Below, piece by piece: positions 47,501 to 57,900 of a stretch of DNA of 64,000 bases (the stretch's first letter is position 1; the number at the start of each line of letters is the position of its first letter). Both the position numbers and the translations under genes were made by a program. The stretch is from NCBI RefSeq assembly GCF_037975245.1, contig NC_092563.1, positions 23,344,960-23,408,959 on the forward strand, written 5' to 3'. The notes beneath the pieces were generated by a model that saw only the letters and a list, made by a program, of their open reading frames with translations, was not told the DNA's origin and did not search any database. The DNA comes from Apostichopus japonicus. Lineage: Eukaryota; Echinodermata; Holothuroidea; Aspidochirotida; Stichopodidae.

Positions 47501-47713
47501 CAAAATGCCAGCTTAAAAAGCAAACTTTTAACAAGAAATTCAACAGTCTTAGTGATGCCTTACCACATTGTGTACAGTATATGAGAACAGTTATGATATA
47601 TCACTGCACACAAGATTCTTAAATGTTTGTACATTGTGTTCAGCACTGTTTCTGCATTAATATTGAAAGCTACATATCAATTGCGATGAAGTCATTCAAG
47701 TTGTACTTTTGGA

Positions 47714-47719
47714 TTTATT
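47714..47719 (-). terminator. Candidate POP4 polyadenylation signal
   Basis: AATAAA on the minus strand about 670 bases beyond the POP4 stop. Position is the only support. Confidence 0.25.
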
Positions 47720-48204
47720 GTCTTTACAAGGCTCCGTTACACACAAATGCACACACACACACCAAACTTGACTGTCTCCGGTTCTTGTCTGTCCGAGTAT
47801 TAAAACAAGAACTGATGAAGCCTCTTGACTGCAAAAACAACATACCAACTATCGCCCTTGCAATTTTGTCTTCAACAATTGAACCAAAATTTCAAAGAAA
47901 TCTGGAGAAAGAACATTAAAACCCTGGATTATCTGATCTTAGCTTGTCGGGACTCTGGATAAATCCACATGCAATATTCAACCATTCATAACTGTAGTGG
48001 AAAGTTTTATATGGTTTGCTATGTACAAGAAAGTGTGATTTATGCAGTTTACTATATACAAGAAAGTGTAACACAAAGAGACAAGTGTTAATGCCAAAGC
48101 AACCGTAAACTTCTCTTTTAAGACACATTTAACAGTCTGTTACAACAGCGACTACGCTACAGGACACTTGCAGAACCATGGCCAGGTAACGAAGGGAAGT
48201 GGAT

Positions 48205-48275
48205 CCCCTTCCCCACCCCTGCAGACTACTGTTTCCCCATCCCATATGAGCCACCGTCATGTGAACAAAACTTTA
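48205..48275. repeat. Dispersed repeat, copy B
   Basis: Matches 700-800: pyrimidine run, GCAGACTACTG, GAGCCACCGTCATGTG, ACAAAAC. Family unknown. Confidence 0.5.
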
Positions 48276-48387
48276 CAAGTTGTTCGTTACAAGGGTAACC
48301 ATCAATCCCTGTTTGTCAGGAAAATCTATGTCAGGCTATAATAGGTTTGGGAGGACAGTGTCTTGAGTTTACCTTCCGTATCCCCTT

Positions 48388-48527
48388 TCACATGTCAATC
48401 GTGATTTTGTCTTTTATTTTTCCCTTCAGAGCTCTCTCGCTTGATTTCAGCCTGAAATGCTTGCCATGGATGGTCACCACCAGCTCGTCGACCACAAATG
48501 TGAACTCGCAATTGGCTTTGGGTACCG
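48388..48527 (-). CDS. POP4: POP4 exon 6 (last) with stop
   Basis: Minus-strand acceptor AACTTTCAG before 48527, stop TGA at 48390-48388. Encodes VPKANCEFTFVVDELVVTI and HGKHFRLKSSERA, the end of the barrel. Confidence 0.94.
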
Positions 48528-51500
48528 CTGAAAGTTTAAAAAAAAAAAAATGTATTGTACAGCAAAACATCCAAACAAAAGGATAACAAACATAATCCTT
48601 GAAAGAGCAACAAAGTTATTCGACACAAGGAGATTCAAACCACTGGCATAGAGAACTCATGTTTTATCCTTCAATCAACTGATGTCCAACTGATGTATCC
48701 AACCATATGAAGTTGGGTTCCTTAGAGTGAAACCACTTTCTAATCTGGATGTCTCGGTCAGAAGGTTCCATCTGAGGAAACCATCAAGGTTTTTCCTTCC
48801 TGTAACCCAGAAACTGGAAGTTTTACTCTTTCGGGGGCATAGCACGTTTTACAGGTTTCGTCATATACTACACTGAAGAATCGAGCACGTCTAACGGTGA
48901 CATCACAGAGCAAAGGTGACATCACAGAGCAAAGGTGACATCACAGAGCCGCTAACACTAATGCCGGGCATTTTCAATGTTTTTTTTTCTATTCTTATTC
49001 ACTATCTTATTTTCCTTTCTAGTATATTGATCACTAATTGTATTATCCCTCATCATTGATTGCAGTTAGTTTATATCCTTCATCTATATATCTTGCTGGT
49101 ATTACTTCATTTCAAACAAATGATTTGTGAAACCTACAAGAAATCCTCAGGCTGTTTATGTCATTAATTACAATTCACAACATGTGAGAGGAAACGGACG
49201 GCACATCTCTAAACCAATCAGAAGATTTATAACAGTGACTTTCACTCTCCACATATTTAAACAAACTCACTTACTCTTGAGTTGATCAGTCTGTGTGATT
49301 ATTTTGAATGTATTTTTGGTTTCCTGGAGGAGTATGCCACACATGCCGATGTAGGTTGGACAGGTCGACTTCGTAACTGAAAGACAGAAGATATAGAGAA
49401 ATTTAACAAGAAACAGCTTAAGAGAACCAGATGAAAGTATTTGCACTTGACTAGAGAGAAGAGTAGGATACGTTAATCTGAACATGCAAGGAGGATAACT
49501 AATAGTATATGTATCTAGATACGTATATAGATCAATACTGCACCTATACCACGTACGCAGCCTATCAAACAAAGTATACTTTATATGGCATTGTAACATT
49601 ATATCACTAAACACTGTTGGGCATATGCTCAGCGTAATGTTACCCTATACCATGTAAACAGCCTATCAAACAAATTATATGTACCTTCCATGGCATTGAT
49701 ACATTATATCACTAAACACTGTTGGGCATATGCTCAGCCTAATGTTACTCTATACCATGTATGCAGCCTATCAAACAAAGAAATGTACCTTCTATGGCAT
49801 TCACAACTAAAACTGCACAGTTTTCACAAATGTTACCAATCACAGGGTCATAAGTTTTGCATGCGACCTAAACGAGCACCGGTCGTTTGCAGAAAACAGT
49901 CGCTGTGAATGCCCATCAGTTGGTCAGTGTGCAGGGGTCAGTATTAAGACCATGGGTTTTCCACTATTGGAGACTAGGTCAAAACGGTCAAGTTGAGTCC
50001 GTATAGTCAGGAAGGGATACACCTGGCTTAATGTTACACAACATCATGTCAATCTTAGGCGGGAACGTGTTCGTCTACAGTCTATTACAGCAAATATATA
50101 TCCTATTGTTTTGTTTTGTTTTGTTGCATTGGATCATAACAACTTATGTCCTATGCAGCGTCCACTTTACTATAGGGCATATATGCTAATAACAGCAGAT
50201 TCCCTCAGTCGGTCTAAACAAACCAAGGATCTTTGGCAATGTTACATTTCCCTTGCCCTCGGGCATCAATGTGTTCAATTAAGCCAGTAATAATAGATCA
50301 AACACTTAGTAGAGGGACCATATCGATTATTTACCTTTCATGAAGCTGCCATGGAGATCACACTTTAGAAGCTTAATACCCTGAGCTTGCGCAGAACTGC
50401 AGAGAAATTTGAAGTTATACTTAATATTGATTTAAAAAGAAAAAACAACAAATGACTGGAGGTGGGGGGTGGGGGAGGGGATCTTGTCAAAATATAAGGA
50501 TGTTTACTAGAGAATCCTCTATACAGTAAGGAATTGATTTGAAACTTTGAGAGGTCAATACACACATTCTTACTCTCAGCATTTCCAAGACTTAACATTA
50601 AATAGTTTGAGATTTCATCTGATGTTTTAGAAATTTGCAACAAACAACTTAGAATTGTTATATACCTACTTTTCATCGTTATTGCTGAAATCTAAAGTAC
50701 TCACTTCATTGACAACAATAAATTAAATTCAAATAAAAGTCGAGGATTGACATTTTCCACTTACATAGGAGGTATTCGGAGACAATCTCTCATATATGCC
50801 AGCCAAAGATGATGGAGTGGTTCATATAGTTTGTACCTACAAGCAAAAGGAAGGAAACTGTAAACACCGGAACTCTCAATCAGACTCAATGTATTAACTG
50901 ACTGTGTCGTAGTTGAGTCCAGAACATTTAATATTGACTACAACTCATTTATGTCATAGTCCTAGAATCGTTCTCTTCTAATTCTATGTCCAAATCCCAG
51001 CTTTATGTATAGTGTGAGTCCAAGTTTGAATTCTTCGCATCCAAGACCAAATTTCTGAATTACTACCTTAATACCAGTTAACAAGTATTTATATGGTCAA
51101 TTTTAACATGATAACACACAACCAGGGTTCAAATACATTGTTTTGTTAGCACAATGAGCTGTATGTTGCCGGCCTTGTTTATATAGCCCTTCAAGGGTGA
51201 CATATTGGAGAGAATCTAGGGAAACAGTGTTTTTGTTAAAGAGCATACAAATTACATGCCTCTACAAGTTTGATAAAAGTATAAAAATGACAACAATCAG
51301 ACTGGCTCACTAATGAAATAGGTTTCTTATGTAACCACTGTCAAGTGACATTTCTTGACCAAAATTATGCTAAATTATTCAGGAAGATGACAACATCATG
51401 TATTAAATGAAGGAAACACTGATGACAGTATGTGTGATGAACTGGTTCCAACAGTTGACAGCACTGTAGCATGCATTGCTCATGTCTTTGTACACTGTTG

Positions 51501-52636
51501 GGGTTTTTTTAGTTTTGGAGAGATTGTAGGCTTTTTCAGATATGGTCCCCGTTGATGGTTCATGGTCGTTACGGCATATTCTTATTTCATATGCCCCTCT
51601 GAAATTTCATGTGTGTTTTTTTGTTCATATTCTACTGTTAGTTTCAGTTTTGATCAAGAAACACCTTTAATGGATACAGTATTATGTGAGATATTATTTT
51701 TTGTGGGAGGGCCAATCAGTGGGAGATGTCTCTTACTGTTGTCATGATGGACTAAAGGCTTTCAAACTGAGGCCAATTTTTCACCAAATTTATATGCGAC
51801 CTGCTTTCACAGGGTGATAGAAGATACAGACAATGTCGACAGTCTACAGCCCAAAATTCAACATTTCATTTTAAGGCAAAACCTTTGTTCATTCTCCAGT
51901 CTGTGTTTTTAATTGGGAAATCCAACAATATATACTTACTTCTGCTGGTCCTCTGGTATATCAAACAATTTCAATTGCTTTTTATCAGCAGCAGAGAGAA
52001 CTTGTTTCTTTCGCAAGTTGGCGGCTTTCCGTGGGGTTCTTAGTTTCTTCCTACCAGTCTTTTCAATGTTCAGATACTGACCAAAACGTGCTTCATGATG
52101 AGGTATCCTCTGTTGGATGAAATGTTGTATGTATTCTTCACCGTCCTTATCAGTACCAAGCTGCAATGGAAGAAGACAATTCCAAGGATTATGACAATGA
52201 TTCTTGCAAAGCCTTGACCTGGTATTAGTATAGCCAACTGACACCTGTATAGTGCTAACCAAATTCTTACCAAAAATCTTCACTTTGACCTAACAACCCT
52301 CTTTGGTAATATTGGTACTGCTGTGTAATAACCATGACAATCTAATTTTTTGCCAAAGTTTTGCCCATTCTCAGAGAATGTTTACAGAGATAGCTTGAAC
52401 CTACAGTAATTATGCTATGATTGTTTACAACTACAAATGTAAAGTTCATTCATGGCTCTTAGATAAAAGTGACACAGATCATTGAACACTGTCATTTCCT
52501 AGCTTGAAATTCATATGAAAGCCTCATGTTGCACTACATGCTGAATAACGAGACTTCCAGTTACCATTATGTTTGTTGGGGAAGTAATACTTGTTTCTGG
52601 ATGAGGCGTTTGAACTTTGTCATATCCTTGAAACAT
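48388..52636 (-). CDS. POP4: POP4/Rpp29, RNase P and RNase MRP protein subunit p29 (6 exons, whole gene)
   Basis: A nuclear/nucleolar RNA-binding subunit of RNase P (tRNA 5'-end processing) and RNase MRP. Six exons join in phase to 222 residues; human POP4 has 220. The N-terminal half is charged. The C-terminal half is the Sm-like Rpp29 barrel, with recognisable blocks KQLKLFDIPEDQQ, LYEPLHHLWLAYMRD, GIKLLKCDLHGSFM, KSTCPTYIGMCGILLQETKN plus TFKIIT, and FRLKSSERALKGKIKDKITI with D, M and the stop. All of these align in order with human POP4. It converges with the cyclase and diverges from ACP7. No frame break is seen. Confidence 0.94.
48528..49274 (-). repeat. POP4 intron 5, with a 19-base triplet repeat at about 48893-48950 and a SINE-like remnant
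   Basis: GGTGACATCACAGAGCAAA occurs about three times at 48893-48950. On the minus strand, a B-box-like GGTTTGAATCTCC near 48640 suggests an old tRNA-derived SINE. Confidence 0.55.
49275..49376 (-). CDS. POP4: POP4 exon 5
   Basis: Acceptor CTTTCAG, donor A|GTAAGT on the minus strand, phases 1 and 1. Encodes VTKSTCPTYIGMCGILLQET, the best-conserved Rpp29 block. Confidence 0.95.
49377..50334 (-). repeat. POP4 intron 4, with a 101-105-base tandem repeat (2.5 units) at 49545-49807
   Basis: Units start at 49545, 49646 and 49751 and share CAGCCTATCAAACAAA and ATATCACTAAACACTGTTGG. The rest of the intron shows nothing recognisable. Confidence 0.8.
50335..50396 (-). CDS. POP4: POP4 exon 4
   Basis: Acceptor TTCTCTGCAG, donor G|GTAAAT on the minus strand, phases 2 and 1. 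Encodes SAQAQGIKLLKCDLHGSFMK, matching KLLKADLHGA of human POP4. Confidence 0.93.
50765..50836 (-). CDS. POP4: POP4 exon 3
   Basis: Acceptor TTGCTTGTAG, donor AT|GTAAGT on the minus strand, phases 2 and 2. Encodes LYEPLHHLWLAYMRDCLR, matching PLHELWKQYIRDL of human POP4. Confidence 0.93.
50837..51939 (-). other. POP4 intron 2
   Basis: No recognisable feature. Confidence 0.6.
51940..52160 (-). CDS. POP4: POP4 exon 2
   Basis: Acceptor CTTCCATTGCAG, donor AA|GTAAGT on the minus strand, phases 0 and 2. Encodes a charged segment with EEYIQHFIQQRIP and a basic cluster, then ADKKQLKLFDIPEDQQ. Confidence 0.94.
52161..52564 (-). other. POP4 intron 1
   Basis: No recognisable feature. Confidence 0.6.
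52565..52636 (-). CDS. POP4: POP4 exon 1 with start codon
   Basis: ATG at 52636-52634, donor ATG|GTAACT, phase 0. Encodes 24 residues starting MFQGYDKVQTP. An in-frame stop lies shortly upstream, so this ATG is the likely start. Support is splice phase and the total length (222 against 220 in human); the sequence itself is not conserved. Confidence 0.7.
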
Positions 52637-54730
52637 AGAAGCACCAAAAACCTCAAGTGATCCTCAAAATGCCATCCTACCTTTTCTCAATGTACAGTGT
52701 GGTGTACTGACCAAGCTATGTCAAAATGGAGGTGGAGAGGAGGGGGGGGGGGGAATTAAATTCATGACAGATTTCCTGTCAAACATTTGGTCACCTTAGG
52801 TTTGTACTTGTCATCAGATTGTAGGTGTTTAGGCCTCCTGAAATATCCTATGCTATGGAATACATAATGGCTTAAACTGCGGCAATTCTCGAGTATTTGC
52901 CTGGATTAGCCAAAGTAACACCTTCTTGTTTTTTAATTGATGGTGACATACACATAGCAACCCTTCTCATGTTTCATTCTCCAGTCCACTGTCCTTAGCT
53001 TGTTATAGGCCTAGCCTGTTTGATTGATATGGCAGTCAAGCAGTGCAGCTTGAGTAATGTTAATGTTGAGAAAGGGACATTCACATGACAAAAGTAAGTA
53101 ACAATTTTGAAAACGTGTTTAAATAAGTATGTCTAGGGGTAGGCCTAAAGATAGGAAATATTTTAATAAATCATACTCAGGGAGTTGTTTTAATGTTAGG
53201 ACTAGGAGCTGTCAATTGGACTTAAGTTGATGCATAGTATTATATTATCAGACGAATTTCCACGGCGATGGAAGCAGCTTGACAATAAAAACATGATAGC
53301 CTGGGCTGGAGCCTTGGCATGCCCGCCTTGGCCTATCGTTGGCTAAATTAGCCTAGCCTAGGCCTACAGTAGTCTACTTAGACTTTTTAGAGTAGACCTT
53401 AGCCTATCGGAAAGTCTAACTTAGAATTAACTTCAATAGTATGAATAAGATTTTCTCCTAGATTGAAGTTGTACGTGTCAATGCTTATTCATTCACACAC
53501 AAAAATCACCTCTTGTACAAGTTTTTCAGATGGAAGATTTCGGTAAAGCAACGAAGTCTCCATTTTTCAAGCTTTTTTCGCCTTCAGTAGTTTCAGTTTA
53601 TTGGAAGCCTTTCGCGGAACCCGTATCATGGACTTTTCTATTCGACTTGAATGAGCGGGCGCTGTTACTCTTCTGTTCTGATCTTAAAGTGGTTTGCCAG
53701 TTTCGGGTACGGTGTACAATGCGAACATCAACAACTACAGGAGCCGTATCAAGCAACAACAATAAAAGAAGAAAAAGAACGTCGCACGGTATGAACTAAG
53801 AAACTTCCATGAATCCGTTGTTAGCGTTTCACTAACTCCTTCCGGATCCGTCTGCTGAATTTATGGAAAAGAAGAAGTTACAGTAAATTTCACGAAAACT
53901 CTCCAATTTTATCATTGCACGTACGTAACCTATCCTAAGCTAATAACAATAACATTAGTAGTGAGCCTAATTTACTTTTATGTCTACAAGTTAACAGTAT
54001 ACATACAACACATAATTGGTAGGCTAAAGCCTTTTGCTTCTGCAGACGTGGTTAATATAATGTCATGCCTACCCGATTTTATGTGATAATCTACTGGCAA
54101 CACATCTGAGTTTTGCCAAAGTACATTGAGAAATGAGCCACGCATATTTTGTATTTCACTCATTTCCAAAAATGTTATGGACCAAACTTTTACACATATT
54201 GCGGTACTGTGGTTTTCATTAACCTTGGCTGACTGATGTGCTATCATCCTGTTATATCTAACATGCTTGATATTTTCTAAATTTGCAATTCAAACTTTAA
54301 CTTTCAACCAACTTTAGGTCTGATAGTTAGCCTACTTCATCATGTGTTAAAGTCTTAGCAATTATGAAAATTCAGAGTGCAATTTGCCAGGCGTGATTAC
54401 TACTGATTAACTGTCTAAACGCTTGAAACACATAGGCTCATACTGTAGGTCTGACTAAGTAGTGGTTCCTTATTATATGGCAATATTGATAGTTATGTCT
54501 TTTATATCCAATATGCCATTCTAATTAAGTGCTTGCATGAAATTTTGAGTATTCATAGTTCACAGAGCTGTGGTCATATAGTCGGGGATAAAAAGATAGA
54601 TCTTTTGTTTGTTTTGACATGCATTTATTACATGTATTGTCTCTGTATTTATTCACAGTGGTCATCAAATGGAATATACCTAGCAAAGTGAAGTTGCCTC
54701 GATTCTTCTGTACAGGCAGCAGTACGTAAG
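52637..54730. promoter_or_regulatory. Divergent spacer between POP4 and ACP7
   Basis: Should contain both promoters and possible 5' UTR exons. A GC-richer island at about 53560-53830, holding an 89-codon open frame (53530-53799, plus) with no family resemblance, is a candidate shared promoter or untranslated exon. A GTACAG acceptor just before 54715 suggests that ACP7 may have an untranslated first exon upstream. A G run lies at 52742-52752. Confidence 0.4.
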
Positions 54731-54923
54731 ATGGATGCTGGATATTTCCATCTAGCTATACTCCATTTCTTCTTCTTCCTCCTGTTGATTTGCTCTGTTT
54801 GGTCAGATGCAGGAATTTCTCCCTCTAACAAAGATGAAGAGATGGCAGAAACTGATGGAGGGAGTTGGCAAGGTATCTCCAAGGCCACAGCTGAGAAGCT
54901 CCACATCTTGTATGGTGGTATAG
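54731..54923 (+). CDS. ACP7: ACP7 exon 1 with signal peptide
   Basis: ATG in good context (AAGATGG), donor ATAG|GTAAGA, phase 1 at the end. Residues 5-26 form a hydrophobic core (FFFFLLLICSVW) with a likely cleavage site near SDA-G. Confidence 0.88.
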
Positions 54924-57900
54924 GTAAGAATAATGACAAAATCGGATAGAAAAATGAAAATGGTTTACTGATAAAATTAACCACACCTAAGTGAATCTTT
55001 TGTATTTATTAATTTCTTATTAATATTATTTATTTATTAGACTTATTTTACTATGAAAAACACAAATTTGTCAATACAATTAATAGTGATAATTTTTTTT
55101 ATTTAAACTTTTAAATTAAATGTGGATATTAAAGGGAGTAAGTGATGTGAACTTTATGTAAAATTTTCTCTGGTTTCCAACCAGATAATGTGAACTTTAC
55201 AAAAAATATATATACAGTACAATCAACGAAAAATAAGTATTGATGGTCTTTGTCGAAGACTTCGATTTCGAAAAGTGAATAAATGAAATAAATACTGTCA
55301 ACACAATCAAATTGCTTACATCAGGAAGAGATTTGTGATAGGCAAAGTTGTTTTTCAACATGTAAAGTAAGATGATAATCTTAACATGAGAGGAAAAATA
55401 TCAAAGCAAACCAAATTATCAATCCAAAGTAGTGGTGTTCATAAGCAGCTTGCACAATATTGGTAATTGTTCAGTGTTATGAAAAATATCTGTGTGACAC
55501 AAAGTCATTTATAGCCCTTTCTTTCTTATCATTGCCACCCCCCATCACCTCCACCCCCGTACCTCCAAAGCCCTATCTGGTAGGCCCATAAAGAAGTTCC
55601 TAATGAGGAGGTTTTTATTGTTCAATATTTTTTTCAATTATGATAAAACCAAATTATTTTATTTGACATTATTTTTAAAAAGGCCCTGTCATTATCCCAG
55701 AAGCCTTTGCTGGTCAAAAGGATAGCTCAGCCTCTAAAGGAGGCCAGAGTGTGGTCAAACGATCTGCCGAAAGCTCAAATATCGAGGAGGAACTTTCGAA
55801 CAAACCAGAGCAGATTCACCTTGCATATGGTGAAACTCCATCGGAGATGGTCGTCATGTGGTCTACAGGATTAGCCGGTTTAACAGAAGTGAGGTACGGC
55901 TTGCTGGAAAATAACCTGAACATGTCAATGACGGGAGAACATGTCATATTTACTGAGCGGAACTCAGAAGGTGTCAAATTTGTGCACAGAGTGAAGCTTG
56001 CTGTAAGTCTATGGTAATTGTGTTATTGAGAGATGATGTAGGGATGGGGTTGGGGGTGGGGATCTTGGGAGCAGGAATGGTAAGAATATGCACACTTTTG
56101 GAGTTTTTATTTTTCTGAATTTGCAAACCTTCCTCTAGGTTAGAGATTGTGGACTCTTTACTTGTTTAGGTGGACAATAAGAACCTTTGTCTTTCAATGC
56201 AGAAGGGGGAGCATACTTTGCTGATGAGTACAGTCAGGTGTAATGAATGTTTCTGAGTGATTGGTCAATGAATACAGTAGCTAGAAGTGAGGAATAAATT
56301 TAAGCATTACAGGAAGTAATTATATGTGAAACGCAGGAAGATATTCAAGCAATGATATGCTGAAACATGCGTGTCTGCTTCACCTGATTTCCAAAGTATG
56401 TATGGTTTATGTGGATTATAGATTTTATTTCCCTGCATATTTATATCGGGTTAGGTTTAATGTCAAAACTCTAAATGGGTATTTCATAACAAAAGATTGA
56501 TGATTTATTTCAAGTAGAATGTGTACACAGGTCATCATATACACAGTTTGGATAAAAGGTGTAACAGTGATCATAAATAAGGGCCTTAATTTAGGCCCTG
56601 AAGTAGGAGGACCTGCAGAATGAATTTGCTTGACCTCACATGTCCTTTTTGTTTTAGTTTATTAATTTAATACAAAGAATTCTCTTCGTTTATAGAATCT
56701 CTTACCCGGTACTCAGTATTATTACCTCGTCAAGACAAACGACCAAGAGAGCGAGATCCTTCACTTTACCACTATGAAAGATGGAACTGTAAGTATCTCT
56801 AAGTTAGTTTAAATGTCAGATTGAAAGACCCTCCTCCCCCCCCCCCCTTCCCTAGCACCAAGTAACCCACAAAGGTATTCCATGAAATTCAATGCTAGAT
56901 CGAAATTGTTTATTATGTTTTAAGCAACAAGTGTAATGTAAGTAAATCCAAAAGAAAACATATCATATGCTACAGTACAAAGTTAACTCTTACAAAACCT
57001 TAAGATGTCATGGTATTATCTTATTTCAGTACTTAAAAGTTCCTTTGAGGGGGACTGGCTCGAATCCCATTCTAGCCAAGAAACTGCTTTACTCTATTCA
57101 AGTTTGTTTTAATATTTCTCAGCCAGTTTTCCATGGTTTATTTTCAGTTTGTTAGGAAAGCTTTTTTGATTCAACTTAGCAGGAACTACGCTTTTATAAA
57201 TCTAAACTACTGTGCCCCTTCAAAAAGATTTGCTACACGTCTAGAAAAAGTTGCTTTTGTTCCTTGGTGATGGAAAAAGGAAACCCCCCAATTCCTTTGT
57301 AATGTACACAAGCCTTTCAATTTGATTGTTGTGAGATTAACACGATACAGGTATGTACAGTCAGTTTTTTAATAACATTTCTATGTAACATGTTAAACAT
57401 CTTTTACAAATTTTTTTTATCTCTTAGTCCACTAGTTTAAACTAAGTATTGTTTGAAAGTTATTGTTTTGCCCCTTTTCAGGATTGGTCTCCAACAATTA
57501 TCATGTTTGGTGATATGGGCACCAGAGGTGGGTCTCCAAGTCTAAGAATACTCAACAAAGCCGCCCTTAGCCAATCAGTGGATGCCATCATACACACAGG
57601 CGACTTTGCTTATGACCTACACGAAGAAGGAGGAAAGGTAATTTCAAATTAGTGAAATGACCAAATTGTTTCAAAAGTAAATCTTTTTTTTCTTTTTCTT
57701 TGGCAAGCTAAATTAATTCTGATGCTGAATTATTCTTAATACTTAATGCAAGTCATCCAGACAGAAATATCTCTTATGCTTTCCCAGGAAACTAAGTTTA
57801 TAATATGTAGGCATTTGAACCGACCAGTGAAAGGGGGATTCCAGTTTTGGGGTCGCCAATGTCAATCTGATTTCAACGAGTGAATCTCCATGTGAAGAAG

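Larger units (their letters stand above)
44511..48387. other. Convergent spacer between the cyclase stop and the POP4 stop
   Basis: Must hold both 3' UTRs. AATAAA occurs at 47093 and about 47381 on the plus strand, and TTTATT (AATAAA on the minus strand) at 47714; none can be assigned with certainty. A segment at about 45600-45960 has longer than usual open frames on the minus strand and a more balanced base composition, possibly an old repeat. C and G runs are frequent. Confidence 0.5.

Noticed and set aside
53530-53799. 89-codon open frame as a gene
   Set aside because: No family resemblance, no splice partners and atypical composition; kept only as a possible untranslated or promoter region.
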